From Saccoglossus kowalevskii (Eukaryota; Hemichordata; Enteropneusta; Harrimaniidae): a DNA stretch of 56,790 nt. This document shows, piece by piece, positions 10,001 through 20,544 of this stretch. Where the stretch lies: assembly GCF_000003605.2 (NCBI RefSeq), contig NW_003109983.1, forward strand, positions 23,843-80,632, given 5' to 3'. The position numbers and the translations under genes are program-made. Position 1 is the first letter of the stretch, and each line of letters begins with the position of its first letter. Under the pieces are notes generated by a model. That model worked only from the letters and a program-made list of their open reading frames with translations. It was not told where the DNA came from and made no database searches.

Positions 10001-10804
10001 TAATTACATTTCAGTCAGTAAGGGTTTTGTCATGTGACATTATAAAAACAATGATTTGAATATAAGCCAGAATGAATGTGTCATTCACTCCGAATTGACT
10101 TCGAAACATTCTCCAGACATTCATCCATGGATTACAATTGTTTCCTTTGTTACTGATCGATTTGTTCAGATTGTAATTTCCTAAAAAAAATCTGTATTTC
10201 ATAATTTGGGAAAAGAGGAACTCTCCCCTAAACGAAAAGTGGGACTGTGACAATAACCTTTTCGTATATCTAACGGCAGCTGTATGTGGAAATTTGCAAA
10301 CAAACAAAACATTCCTCAAATTTCAATGAATACGGTGACCCCTCGCTACGTCACGGGTATTAGGGTCCAAGTAGGAAATGCGACTTAACAAGGGTTGTGA
10401 CTCATCAGGGACGGACATATTGAAAAATGACGTTAAATGACGACGACGTCAACATTGATTGTTTTATACCGATACTTCAATTGCTGATTAAATGCATAAA
10501 ACAACCGATTCGTTAGGCATTTTCCTTCACAGTTTCCACTAAATATCTCTACTTTGCAAAGCACGTTTATATGTTCTGGTTATCGCGTTATCCTCTCAAG
10601 TTTGTTTCTGGTTTATGAGAAAATATTGGAAAGATAAAACACCAGAAGAAAAATATTGTTTTAGCGTAATAACTTCATGTTGCTGGAGTGAACTCATAAC
10701 ATGAAAGATCATGACATGCTACTTGCCTTGTCTACATTACTCAGTGTCTTGGCATGGCAAACAAAGATAGATGCAGTGCTGAAGAAGATAACGTACTTCC
10801 ACAT
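4084..10804 (-). CDS. Secreted astacin (M12A) zinc metalloprotease with C-terminal vWD domain; 9 exons, 438 aa
   Basis: Exons on -: 10804-10727, 9013-8824, 7917-7794, 7154-7085, 6876-6673, 6524-6395, 5749-5523, 4793-4510, 4093-4084. They total 1317 nt and all phases match. Domains: signal peptide (about 1-18), propeptide with a helical segment and an FESD aspartate-switch motif (39-42), astacin catalytic domain (about 76-265), vWD domain (266-437). The zinc motif [18 protein letters not shown] (160-177) and Met-turn SLMHY (215-219) are intact, so an active secreted endopeptidase is expected. The Cys132/Cys152 disulfide is kept. The usual long-range pair is replaced by Ser109 and Ser263. The vWD domain starts [17 protein letters not shown] and contains [17 protein letters not shown] and MAM modules are absent. 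The first intron uses GC-AG. The last exon is the least certain. Substrate unknown; hatching, matrix or shell roles are only guesses. Confidence 0.88.
4510..4793 (-). CDS. Astacin-vWD exon 8: second half of vWD domain
   Basis: Acceptor TTATCACAG before 4793; donor AAAG|GTATGT at 4509 (phase 2). It encodes residues 342-435, including [18 protein letters not shown] (395-412), the vWD CGLCGNxxGD-type calcium loop, and [10 protein letters not shown] near the end, where vWD domains typically have an SWxV motif followed by the last cysteine. Confidence 0.92.
5523..5749 (-). CDS. Astacin-vWD exon 7: first half of vWD domain
   Basis: Acceptor TTACAGTTTCAG before 5749; donor ACA|GTAAGT at 5522 (phase 0). 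With the split Gly266 it reads [17 protein letters not shown] then [10 protein letters not shown], the canonical vWD start with Cys284 and Cys292. Two potential N-glycosylation sites (NDS 309-311, NVT 324-326) support an extracellular location. Confidence 0.88.
6395..6524 (-). CDS. Astacin-vWD exon 6: end of catalytic domain
   Basis: Acceptor GTTTAG before 6524; donor GGAG|GTAGTT (phase 1). It encodes residues 223-265, including IGQR-like [20 protein letters not shown] and then SPG. Family members normally end this motif LYxC. Here MYASP puts Ser263 at the cysteine position. Confidence 0.85.
6673..6876 (-). CDS. Astacin-vWD exon 5: zinc-binding site and Met-turn
   Basis: Acceptor TTCTTTCAG before 6876; donor ACA|GTGAGT at 6672 (phase 0). 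It encodes residues 155-222: [20 protein letters not shown] with zinc ligands His160, His164 and His170, catalytic Glu161, then ...SLMHYGAT with Met-turn Met217 and the fifth zinc ligand Tyr219. All catalytic residues are present. Confidence 0.95.
7085..7154 (-). CDS. Astacin-vWD exon 4 (70 nt)
   Basis: Acceptor GTAATAG before 7154; donor TAC|GTAAGT (phase 0). It encodes [20 protein letters not shown] then CAY (132-154). These residues hold both cysteines of the local catalytic-domain disulfide (Cys132 and Cys152). Too short for a plain ORF scan; found by matching phase and family motif. Confidence 0.88.
7794..7917 (-). CDS. Astacin-vWD exon 3
   Basis: Acceptor TCTTTACAG before 7917; donor GG|GTAAAG (phase 2). 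It encodes the helix [13 protein letters not shown] (100-112) and ISFTKQDG (124-131). In the family this helix reads ExKTCxRF. Here the cysteine is Ser109. Confidence 0.88.
8625..8744. mobile_element. Foldback/MITE-like hairpin in astacin intron 2
   Basis: Two arms of about 46 bases (8625-8671 and 8699-8744) are near-perfect inverted complements, separated by a 27-base spacer. The outer ends share AACACATGTT and the inner ends GGGCAACAAAT. The match includes most of the arm with only scattered mismatches. No ORF is present. Typical of a non-autonomous foldback element. Confidence 0.75.
8824..9013 (-). CDS. Astacin-vWD exon 2: propeptide and start of catalytic domain
   Basis: Acceptor ATGTGCAG before 9013; donor A|GTAAGT with the intron starting at 8823 (phase 1). 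It encodes residues 27-89: an acidic propeptide with FESD (39-42, equivalent to the FxGD aspartate switch that keeps astacins latent), a charged helical stretch, then [14 protein letters not shown]. The W-x-G-I-V-P-Y pattern marks the start of mature astacins. Confidence 0.88.
10727..10804 (-). CDS. Astacin-vWD exon 1: start codon and signal peptide
   Basis: ATG at 10804-10802 gives [18 protein letters not shown] then KTLSNVDK, a classic short signal peptide with likely cleavage after HA. The exon ends at 10727 in AAG, followed by GCAAGT, a strong GC-type donor in phase 0. This matches exon 2, which enters in phase 0. The nearby GT alternative (GTAGCA) would give phase 1 and break the frame. 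Confidence 0.75.
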
Positions 10805-10860
10805 TCTGGAACTAGAAATGAACACAGAGAAAATATAACCGAGCCTTTTGGTGAACAGCT

Positions 10861-10869
10861 GGTATATAG
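10861..10869 (-). promoter_or_regulatory. Candidate TATA box of the astacin-vWD gene
   Basis: Read on -, CTATATACC lies about 57 bases upstream of the ATG, which would place the start site about 25-30 bases before the ATG. A second AT-rich block (GGTTATATTTTC) lies closer, at about 10829-10840. No start-site evidence. Confidence 0.25.
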
Positions 10870-12060
10870 TTATCATGTTCGTTAACATGTTTATTTCCGA
10901 ATCGGTATTTTGTAATGATAATGTTTATAAATACATTTATAATAAAACGATTGTGGCATCACACATTATCTGTTACTGTGTGGAACATGTTTTTACTCTT
11001 ATGTGCGGACGAGTGGTGAGTTCTGTCACGCTCTGCTATTTCATTTAATATGACAGTCCACTCTTGTTTGAACACACACATGACGTGAAAGTCATATGTC
11101 GAGTTCCGGTCACGCCTGGATGAGGATTGTATTTTTTCGCCTTGTTTTACTTTGTTTGAACAAAATAAATTTCCCCTTCAAATAATCTCACTATCATAGT
11201 GATATATCAATACACAGAAAGTATATCATAATTACTTGAATGTGCCCAATGAGAAGGCATGAATAATTTAAAAGTCATCTACATATATTGCGCCCAACAA
11301 CATAAGTGGCGATATTGGTCGTTTGCAGTTTTGTACTTTGCAGTTTTTTGTTAATAACGAATTATATTTGTAGGGTAACGTACATGTCACAACACGTCAT
11401 TTTTCCATTCAGATCAATTTGAATAACGTTTAAAAAACGCTCCTGAAATATAGTTATTAACGTGAAAAATATACCATTTAAAAAGCTAATTGATTTTTTG
11501 TTCAACTCATAAAATTTTATGGTAAAGAAGTATTCGTCAGTTCGATTTTTTGAGCAGTGCGCACCAAACTGTCACGTCAACGCGTAAGTGAAATATATAA
11601 CACTAACTACACACAACAACACAGAAACCAAAGATGTACACACTGTTATATTGATGGTTAATCAAAGCATTCCCAATTTTGAAACAAAACACAGGGTTGA
11701 CAGAGTTCTCTATGGTTATCAGTTATCGTATTTCATACATAAACACCTCACTACCTAAAGTGTCTTACTCCCATAAACCCATTCTTACTATAGTATCTAG
11801 AGTTTGCTAGAGATGACAAACAAGAGTAAAACACATCGTATATAACTTTGTCAATCTATTCACTGTCTTATGGAAAACACCATAATTATACGAAATAGCT
11901 TTTCCGATTACTGCAAACAAGAAAAAGTTTACCTCCTTGACCATAAACAAGCGTCAGAAACATAACCACATCATTAACAAACTTAATAATGTCCTAAAAC
12001 GGAATATCATACGCATTGAATTGAAGTCGAAAATGCGAAATTGTCGTAAAGAACTACTAA
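10870..12060. other. Upstream intergenic region of astacin gene, no gene seen
   Basis: AT-rich sequence with short ORFs only. Any astacin enhancers would lie here, but I see no motif strong enough to name. Confidence 0.5.
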
Positions 12061-12535
12061 GTGTACCATAGTAAAATTAATACACAGTTTGCCATTCCTT
12101 GGATTCTCACAATACGCGCACGACCTTTCAAAAAAAAGCACGACGTCTTTCTATTGTTGGATTTTATCCGACAATCCAAAATTGAAGAATGGTTAAACTT
12201 GCCTTCATTCATTCAATCATGCAATAAGACATACGTCAGTTGTCCCGCGGAAACCGACAAGGCCGTGGGTGTCAATGTCCCTGAAATTTGACGGACTTTA
12301 TTATGTAAGTCCGGAAGACAGGATAAGTAGGGTAGATGTTTACAGTACTATTATTAGAGACGTTTTAGAACTATTTAGATTGACATTTGGTAAATCAGAA
12401 ATTGAAATAAGAACATCACTCAACAAATTAGACTGGATTTACTTGATGTTATCAGACATCAAATTGAATATTAACACTCGGAAGACACAGAAGAATCATG
12501 TCATCGGTCTACTGTTACAGTATGACTATGAGTAA
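12061..12535 (+). CDS. Unrecognised coding-like ORF pair in two frames (possible broken gene)
   Basis: The first ORF (12061-12291, frame 1, no early ATG) ends in ...YVSCPAETDKAVGVNVPEI. The second (12269-12535, frame 2) starts MSMSLKFDGLYYVSPEDRIS and continues with an amphipathic segment (TIIRDVLELFRLTFGKSEIE) and ends HVIGLLLQYDYE. The 23-base overlap and protein-like composition on both sides suggest either a frameshifted single coding region or an exon cluster. I recognise no family or catalytic motif. A mobile-element or viral-derived remnant is possible but unsupported. Confidence 0.3.
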
Positions 12536-13379
12536 AACATTATGAACCATTTACACGATCCTAGTTTGCATGTATCATCGTCCTCTATTCAATAACCCGA
12601 CTATATAATACACATAGCAATTCAATTACAGACAACTTTTCTTTTAGTTTCCAATGAGTACAACGATTATATTATCAATGTCGATCAGCTGAAAAGCTCC
12701 TGCTGTCATAGTACATATAATATCATAACACATATACAGTGAAAATGCAATCATGAGAAAATTCAAGTACTTGCCTCGTGTAGCCGGTGACGTCAGGTTT
12801 GAAGTAAATGTGGAATAGGACATCCTCATATTTATCTAAGTCACCTAACTAATTATGTAGATTACTAGTACATTCCATTCATGGTCACTAATTTGAATAA
12901 TCATACAATCGTTCATTTCAAACCAATGCAAGGATAATTATATTCATCACAAACATACGTATTTGCTCCATAACTATCAAATATGTATACTTTTCGGGAC
13001 ATGCGTAGTTGTTTTGTGGATTTTTGGATATATATTTTCGATTACGTGTCTCATTATAGTAAGGGCAAGGTGTTATAACAGCGGTGTTACAAAGTGGCCA
13101 CATGTTCATAAACCGCATGCCATTCTAGTATAGAAGCGGGTTTCTGTGTTGTGATGACTTACTTTTGAATACATGAATAATAATGACCAGTTATATTTCC
13201 TGTTATATAAATGATAATGATGACGCTAGTAGATTTCAGTAAAATTCATTTAGCGCGGTGTTTATTTGTAAAGAAACCTAATAACATACCCTTGTTCATA
13301 GCACGGTATCAGCTGTGATTCATTTCGTTAAAATATCTTGTATTTAATTTCGCACTATGTAACAATCACAAGTCGTTAA
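12536..13379. other. Intergenic, nothing recognised
   Basis: AT-rich; only short scattered ORFs without domains or good splice frames. Confidence 0.5.
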
Positions 13380-15090
13380 ATTTATTGAAGTATTTATATT
13401 TGCTACGATTTATATATTGTCGGCGCTTTGACGCAACATTTGATCTGTTTGAAATGTGAGCCGGAGACAATTTTATGCCAGTGTTATCAATAGTTATCGA
13501 ATGTATGTACCAAATTAATCATATATATATAGTTCAACATATTGTGTACGATGTTTATTTATGTTCTAGTGTTATCTCAAACGTTATCAAAATATATGTA
13601 ACATATTAATAACATATCATTCAAAATAATATTCGAATATCCGACATTTTTGTCAAATCTTGGCAGTAGAAATAAATCTCTTCCGTGTTATCTGAATAGT
13701 TATCAATTGTATTTACCAGATTGATCACACATAGTTCAACTTAATGATATATTTGATTATTGCTACTGTGTATTTATTCGGGTTTCATACTATCCGAATA
13801 TTGACTCAAAATCAGCAGTATTTGATTAGATTTGAGCAACAGACAAGTTTGTGTTGCTGTTATCACAATGATAATCATTATGTCACATATCATTAAAAAA
13901 GGTATTTATTTTCGCTGCGATGTATAATTTCAGGTTTAAAATTGTCAATTTTGTTACACAAAGTCGGACATTTTTTATATGCTTTGAGACGTAAACAATT
14001 TATTGCCAGTGTTATCTCAAGATTATCGATTATATATATCATAATCATGACATACTGTTCATCATAATGAAGTATTTCATTTCGCTATAATGTTGATTTA
14101 TTGTTTTAAATTTTTGTTTTGTTTTGTCATAAAATATTGCATGGGATCAAATTGTAGACGCGCAAAGTTGTGCACAGATGGTAGCTCAATGTTTATTAAA
14201 TGTATGCATTAATTATATATCGTTCAAAATAAAATGTAATTATTTTTGTTTACTCTATTTTCGGGCTTGGTATGTATTGCCGGCTTTTTGAGGTAAATGT
14301 CGGTAGTGTTTCATCAAATTATTGCCACAGACAACTGTGTAAATCTGTTATCTCAATAGCTATCAAATGTATGTACAATATTATTCACATAATGTATGTA
14401 AAGTATTTTTTATTGATATTATGAATTATGAGTTTTGAAGTTGTAGGTATATGCGCATAAATCAGAATTCGTGGTTCGATTTTAGCAGTGGCTAATTTTT
14501 CACAGTATGATCTCAACGGTTATCAAGTATATGTACCATATTAATTAACAATTATATAACATTTCATTACAATATAATATTATGTTTTTTGGTTTAATAC
14601 TGTCGGATTTTTTACGTCAAATCGATAGTGTTTAATAACAAATTTGAAACGCAAAAAAGTTTGTGTTGGTGTTATTTCAAAAATTATCGAACTTATGTAA
14701 AATATTTAATACAAATCATTAACAATAATGATGCGTTTAATTTCGCCATAATGTATATTTTAGTGAGCTTTGAAAATGTTGTTCTTTTGGTCAAATTAGA
14801 GAGTAGACAGTTTTTTTTTCTGGTTTGATATTGTCAGATATTCAACGGTGAATCGGATGTGATCAAATTTGTGCCATAGAAAATTTTATGTCGATCAAGG
14901 CAATGATTATTAAAGAATGGAATTACCATATTAATCACATATTAAAAATAAATGTGTATCCAATTTCGCAACTGTGTTTGTTTTGGGGCTTAATATCGTC
15001 GGCTTTTTTGACGCAAAATCGGGCATTTGTTTATCTCATTAGAGACACAGACAATGTTCTACCAGTGTTGTGCTTATTCAATTTATAAAC
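13380..15090. repeat. Degenerate tandem array, about 165-bp unit, about 10 units
   Basis: A recurring anchor, GTTATCTCAA-n-TTATCAAATGTATGTAC followed by CATATTAATCACATA, recurs near 13481, 13570, 13685, 13858, 14010, 14177, 14347, 14505, 14668, 14890 and 15063. Between anchors the same order repeats: a TTTCGCTATAATGTATATTTAT-like block, then ATTGTCGGATTTTTTGACGC-like, then AATCGGCAGTGTTTGATCAA-like, then GAGACACAGACAA-like. Most spacings are 154-171 bases. Units are heavily diverged, so the array is old. Confidence 0.75.
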
Positions 15091-18000
15091 TACATTATGG
15101 CAGTAACGAGGGGAACCAAATTTAAAAATGATTTGTGTTTACGATACTCTATAAAAGTGACTTAGCACTCCACTATAATAGTCTTATCATTATTTGAAAA
15201 CTTAGGTATACGCCAATGCGATAGTGCATTTTCCGTACCAATGTTTGTCTAACGGATTTTTTGGCTATTCCGAGTATTAAACACACCATTTTTTAACACT
15301 TTTAGTTAAGTAAATAACTTTTGAATTGCAGAGGGCTTTTATTTACATGTCCTTGTTTTCTAGCACTGAATACTAATTTGTAGTGGTAATTAATGTTGCC
15401 GTATCTTATTAGAAATTTTTTTTCCATTAAAAAACCAACAAACATTTAATCCGTCTATAACAGGCGTGCAGGTATTTTATCTATTGCTACATGCAGGAAA
15501 CTATCATGTCTGTACGTGTATACATGTGTCTTTGCAGAAATATTTGTTTATCAACATACAGTGAGGCAAAATGACAGTTAATATTACATTACTGTGCATT
15601 AATTATTAGTATTTAATATTAGCACAGGAAAAAAATACTGGTATACTTTCAAGAGTTAAACATGTGCATTAAACTTTATTATTTTCAATCTTTTTTTTAC
15701 AAATTACCATATACATATGAATTCATAATTGAGGCATAATATATTAGTAACATAAGTTGGATTAAGAAATCCATTTGTTAAAATATTATATGTTTAATGT
15801 TGAATTCTTGTATGTATCCTGATGGCGATGATCTGTGACGTGATTATGTACTGATCTGCCTCTTATAAATTATCCCTAATGTCAAACAATTTTCTCAGTG
15901 TGTATTCATATGTTAGAAAGAATTATTCAATTAAAAGTGCTTGAACATCATAAATCATACAGAAATTTTGGGTTAATCTTTTGTTTCAAAATACTGAAGT
16001 AAGAATATATGGTATTCGAACTACTTTTGTTGCAACAAGACATAGAAATGAGTCTTTGAGCGGGTTACTATTGGTTCATATGGTAGAAATATTCAGTGAT
16101 AATCAAATATTTTGTTTGGTGCTCCTTACTCCCAAATACCTAAAAAAAATCATGTGTAGTATTACGAAAGTTGCTTATTGAGATTTTCACAAAGTATTAA
16201 CGAATTCAGAATAGTGCTTCTCTATGTATTCTAATGATTCACTATAAACAGTTAGTTCATATAGTTTATTGAGTAAATGGCCGAAAACTGATTTAATGTA
16301 TATACATTTCTGAAATAAAGTATGCGAAGGAGTCATAATTTCTGCAGCGTTTAGCGAGAAAGGAGGGAGATTTGCCATCTCAATATTTTACATGTGACAA
16401 CTAACAATTGTTGAAGGCTTTCCTAATTTCGTATCTGTTTGTGAATGAATTCTCGACGTTGAGGTTAAGCCTTCATTCTACTTATGGTATGGGCTATCTC
16501 AGCGTGTATCTATTTTTTAGTTCGTGAACAGCAAAGTTTAGGATTTTTTGTTGAAAACAGTTCATTTCAATATCATCATCGCAGCTACGCCTGTCAAGAA
16601 ACCATTAAGGCCTGAGGTCAATGTCAATTACATGATTGTTACTGTTTACGATCAGACAGATTGTTTGTAAACTAAGACGCATAAGAACACGTTATGTGTT
16701 GAATTATTCCACTTGGCCTTGTGATTTGTATTCATTATCTTCATAAAAATCTACACAAGTTATCATATTGAGTGGTCTGCATCAAATCAAGCTTAAGCAA
16801 ATTTTTTTTTTCAATTTATTTGTCACATATTAACAGCCGTGCTGATCAATATCTGCATAACTAGAATAGAAATAAAAATGTTTTTTTTGCAGTATCAGGC
16901 CGAAAATATAGAAGGAGGCTAGTATTTAGTAAGGGTGGTCTTCCTAGGTTGAGATTTTGTTTCTACAAACTCAAATGTACAATGTATTATTATGTTTAAT
17001 GTTACTACATAAGTATGGTAAGAATACTTTTTTCAAGGAAATCTTTGATTAGTAATAAAATATTTTTGGTGTAATAAATATGCAATTTTTTAGATGTATG
17101 ATTACTGGTAATAGAATTCTGCTTGCCTTCTAATAACTGAAAATTCGACATTTAGGCATTTCAATAGAGAAATATATATACATTACAATCACATTTAAGA
17201 CAATGTATAAAAAACTATTTGTTAATGCGAGCGAATAGATACTGGCTTTATATTTACATATTATTGTTATAATGCCCTTACTGTTATAGTCTCATTAGTG
17301 TGCTAATTTTAAACACAGCGATGCTTTTGAAGTACATAATAACTATAGTTACAGTATTATTAAAACCATTTTTTTTATCGGGGTGATAATATCATCAAAA
17401 TAGTTTAATCCATAATTAAGTCTTATTGTAATTACAATTACCCGTGAAACTACGGGTTGTTAAAAATTCAGAGAAGCGCCCTCACGCGTTTGTTGAAAAT
17501 GGAATACAGGCGAAAGACGTGTGAAACATGATCATGACCGTTTGATTATGAGTTGGATCATATTTCTATCGATTACTATGAACATTTGTGTTCATTTAAT
17601 GTGTATAGTAGAACATTGTCGATTTTAGACCATGATTTCCGAGTAGAGCGAGCTGTTTTTGCGAGCTTTTGCTAGTGTCACAAATACCATTACATGCATG
17701 AATCATACTATGTAGCATTAATCATAAATATGATACGATACACGCTATAACGAAACATCAACAATTCTACAAAAACATGTGGACAACTAAAACAAGTTGA
17801 TAAACCCGGTGAACTAGTAAGATTCGATAGTAAGCTAAGCTCAAACGACCAATCAGAGAGTTTTCTGTGTACAAACTGTAAAGGCCGCTGACCAGCATAT
17901 CGTCTATTACTGCCGATATCTTCTGAACGGAATAATTAGATAGAACTCTTAGGCCCGTCGCTAACATGCAGTGAGATGTCCTCAGGACAATAACTGTGAG

Positions 18001-19096
18001 ATACATCTAAAAAAATCGAAAAAGATTAAACCGATGAATCAACTTTCCAAAAAAAGTGTATAATCCATACACTAACAGCTACATGTTAAAAGCCGCATTC
18101 ATGAAATATCGGTACATATTCAAACAGTACTATAATTGAAGAATGTTTCCTAGCCCACCGATGGTGGCGTACACACGACATCACAATTTGAGAGAAACAC
18201 AGGAGTATTAGACAAAACAGTCAGTAGAGTGACCACCTTACTACTTTATTGACATGTATTACTACACTACTGTTTATCTTTGTATATTTCCATTTGTTTA
18301 AGTTATCTTTTATTTCTTTCTTTATTTTTTTAAATATTACATTGCAATTTTTCATTATACTATAAAGATCGTTTCTATTATATTTTAGTTTATCTTTATA
18401 TATTTTTTTATATTTTATATTTTTTTTGGGATGTTTCATACCGGCTTTGTTATAAATCAGTTTATGTGGATTAGGTGTTTTAATCGTGTTACAGAAATAT
18501 CGTTTTTCCTCTGTGTTTGAAAATCATGGCATGATCTTCATAGTTGACAACTGTTTGCCAAAACATTAGTGTTCTCAATTTAAATTAAACAGCTCTCTAA
18601 CTGCCACAGCTGTTGTTCAGTTGTCGGCTCGATATAGCACATCAATCCGAACGGAAAATAAACATATAGGCTCCGCCTCTGAGTTAGGTTTCGTTTCCAC
18701 TCTACCATACTGGCACACAACGCACACGCCGGATATCAGTTTAGTGTAGTACCTTTGCCACGAGAACACGGATCTCAAAATTTATTAACAAATCTGTGTA
18801 GTAACTACGTATACATAGATGAGGAAATTGAACAGTAGTAACTATCGTACAAAAAATAGTAAAAACTGTGATCCCTGTAAGCGATACATAAGCCGTGCAG
18901 AAAAAAAAAACAGAAATGAAAACCCGAATAATGACTGGACTAAAATCCTCTGGAAACCTGTACCCGCCACATGCTCGAATGCACTTGAGGAAGGGTGGCG
19001 AGTTTCATCCCTATGCATGTAATGGAGTTGTTATTGCTTACTGCAATAAACAATGTTGTTATTTAAACCTCGAAATTACTTTGCTTAATAGCTACC
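15091..19096. other. Gene-poor AT-rich stretch
   Basis: Four kilobases with no ORF that looks like protein and no recognisable mobile-element domain. ORFs here are low-complexity products of AT-rich DNA, for example the Lys/Asn-rich minus-strand ORF at 18439-18221. A somewhat more GC-rich patch at 18655-18780 could be regulatory but has no clear core promoter. Confidence 0.5.
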
Positions 19097-19240
19097 ATGG
19101 AATCAAAACAGATTGAAAGGAATGTAGAACACAAAGCTGCTAAATGGTACGTGGCAACGCGTAGACTGACACAACTATGTTCAATTACTGACACACAAGC
19201 CACCGCGGTATGCGGGGAGCGCCCTCTAGAGACCGTGTAA
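19097..19240 (+). CDS. Small 47-aa ORF with strong Kozak context
   Basis: ACCATGG at 19094-19100 gives an ideal start context. The peptide starts MESKQIERNVEHKAAKWYVA and ends ERPLETV with TAA at 19238-19240. Codon use is less AT-biased than around it. It could be a first coding exon (a weak GTATGC donor lies inside at about 19208), a short peptide, or chance. No family recognised. Confidence 0.2.
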   Translation: MESKQIERNVEHKAAKWYVATRRLTQLCSITDTQATAVCGERPLETV

Positions 19241-20067
19241 ACATCCATTTCCCGATATACAGCGTAACGAAGAAAATGTCATAATTATGAACATATATAT
19301 TTCGATGAAAAGCAGAGGTTAACGAACCTTGTGTAAGGACATTCATGCCATGTTTATATAAAGCGTCCCTATATGGCTGGTATAAATCGTCCATCCCTAT
19401 ATACAACTGTGAATGACGTATTACTCCGTGTTGACATATTTGTTTGCAAAATGTACTATATAATCTAGGTTAGCATTAAAATGTGGATATCCACAGATCA
19501 ATGTCGATAGGCAATTACAATTATATCGCTACTCCGACATTAATTCGAAGTTTACGATCTGCACGTGAGGGACGATGTGAATTATCAATGGTCATGTAGT
19601 ACGCTCATTCTAACTTGCTTTAATTGCTTGTTTTTCACTGCCCTCTAGGGCGCGCATGTCGACGTGCAATGGCTCACAGAGTTTTCCCATGAGGCAAAGG
19701 TGATCCGCGTTTGTTTCATTAGTAAGGCACTCACAGGTCAGAATAACATAAATCTATTCACGCACACCTCTACATGCGAACTAATTTAACATGAAAAAAA
19801 TGTAATTTTAAGACAATATTAATATTTGTTGTATGTACTACTCCATATTAAATACAATAGTAGCGATTTTATTTTAAGGGAGAGTAACGTTTTTAATACA
19901 TCTTGAATCAGGCGCATGGCGAACTTGTGACCGGCTGTTGGACCGGAATACATGCTCTTCAGAAGACGTTTACATATCAACTTTCATCTGTTGAATAGAC
20001 CTAATCTAAGATGACCTTGGCTGATAAACAATGCCATTATGATCATTGCAACATTAGGTGATGTGAT
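19241..20067. other. Intergenic, nothing recognised
   Basis: No convincing ORF. A short GC-rich motif CCCTCTAGGGCGCGC near 19642 resembles CCCTCTAGAGAC near 19222 and may be part of a short repeat family. Confidence 0.4.
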
Positions 20068-20541
20068 TCAGTATAGAGTTGGTGTATCATTCAAAAATGC
20101 TATATTTTTAGACGTCACATACAAATTTATTTTATTTTTAGCAAGGTAGCGGGGAAAGATTCGATTTTTGGCGCATGCTTGTTGTTTTGATAATTTGTGA
20201 CCTGACGCGAAAATTAATCTTTGTTTAGAATCTTGTACCTGTTCTAGAGTGAAGGCCACTGCTTTAGTACTGGCATCGCAATAAATTTCAAATTCTTTGT
20301 TAAAATCTGGGAATCCTAAAACTGGATAGTTACATAACTTATCTTTCAACTCGACAAATGCCTGTTTACATTTGTCTGTCCATACGAATTTAGTGTTAGA
20401 TTTCGTTAGGTTATATAACGGACTAGCAATCTCTGAAAAAATTCTAATGCATTTTCTGTAATAATTTGCTAGACCAGTGAAAGGTCTGACTTCGCGTACT
20501 GTGGTGGGACGAGGATAATTCGCAATAGCCGATATTTATTA
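20068..20541 (-). pseudogene. Ty3/gypsy-type retrotransposon pol fragment (RT thumb/connection and start of RNase H)
   Basis: Read on -, the open frame after TAA at 20544 gives ISAIANYPRPTTVREV, then FTGLANYYRKCI, SEIASPLYNLTK, FVWTDKCKQAFVELKDKL, FPDFNKEFEIYCDASTKAVA, then SGHKLSKQ before similarity is lost. This is the standard order in gypsy pol: PRPTTxxE-xxFxGLxNYYRxxI, then APLxxLTK, then W-xxxC-xxAFxxLK, then the RNase H start YxDAS. No protease, integrase or LTR is attached. It is 5'- and 3'-truncated, ending in a likely frameshift near the C-terminal end. Non-functional on its own. Confidence 0.88.
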
Positions 20542-20544
20542 CAA

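Noticed and set aside
13380-15090. CRISPR-like regular spacing
   Set aside because: Units are long, degenerate and contiguous with no short identical repeats and unique spacers; the genome is eukaryotic.
18221-18439. Lys/Asn/Ile-rich 72-codon ORF
   Set aside because: Low-complexity product of an AT-rich stretch.
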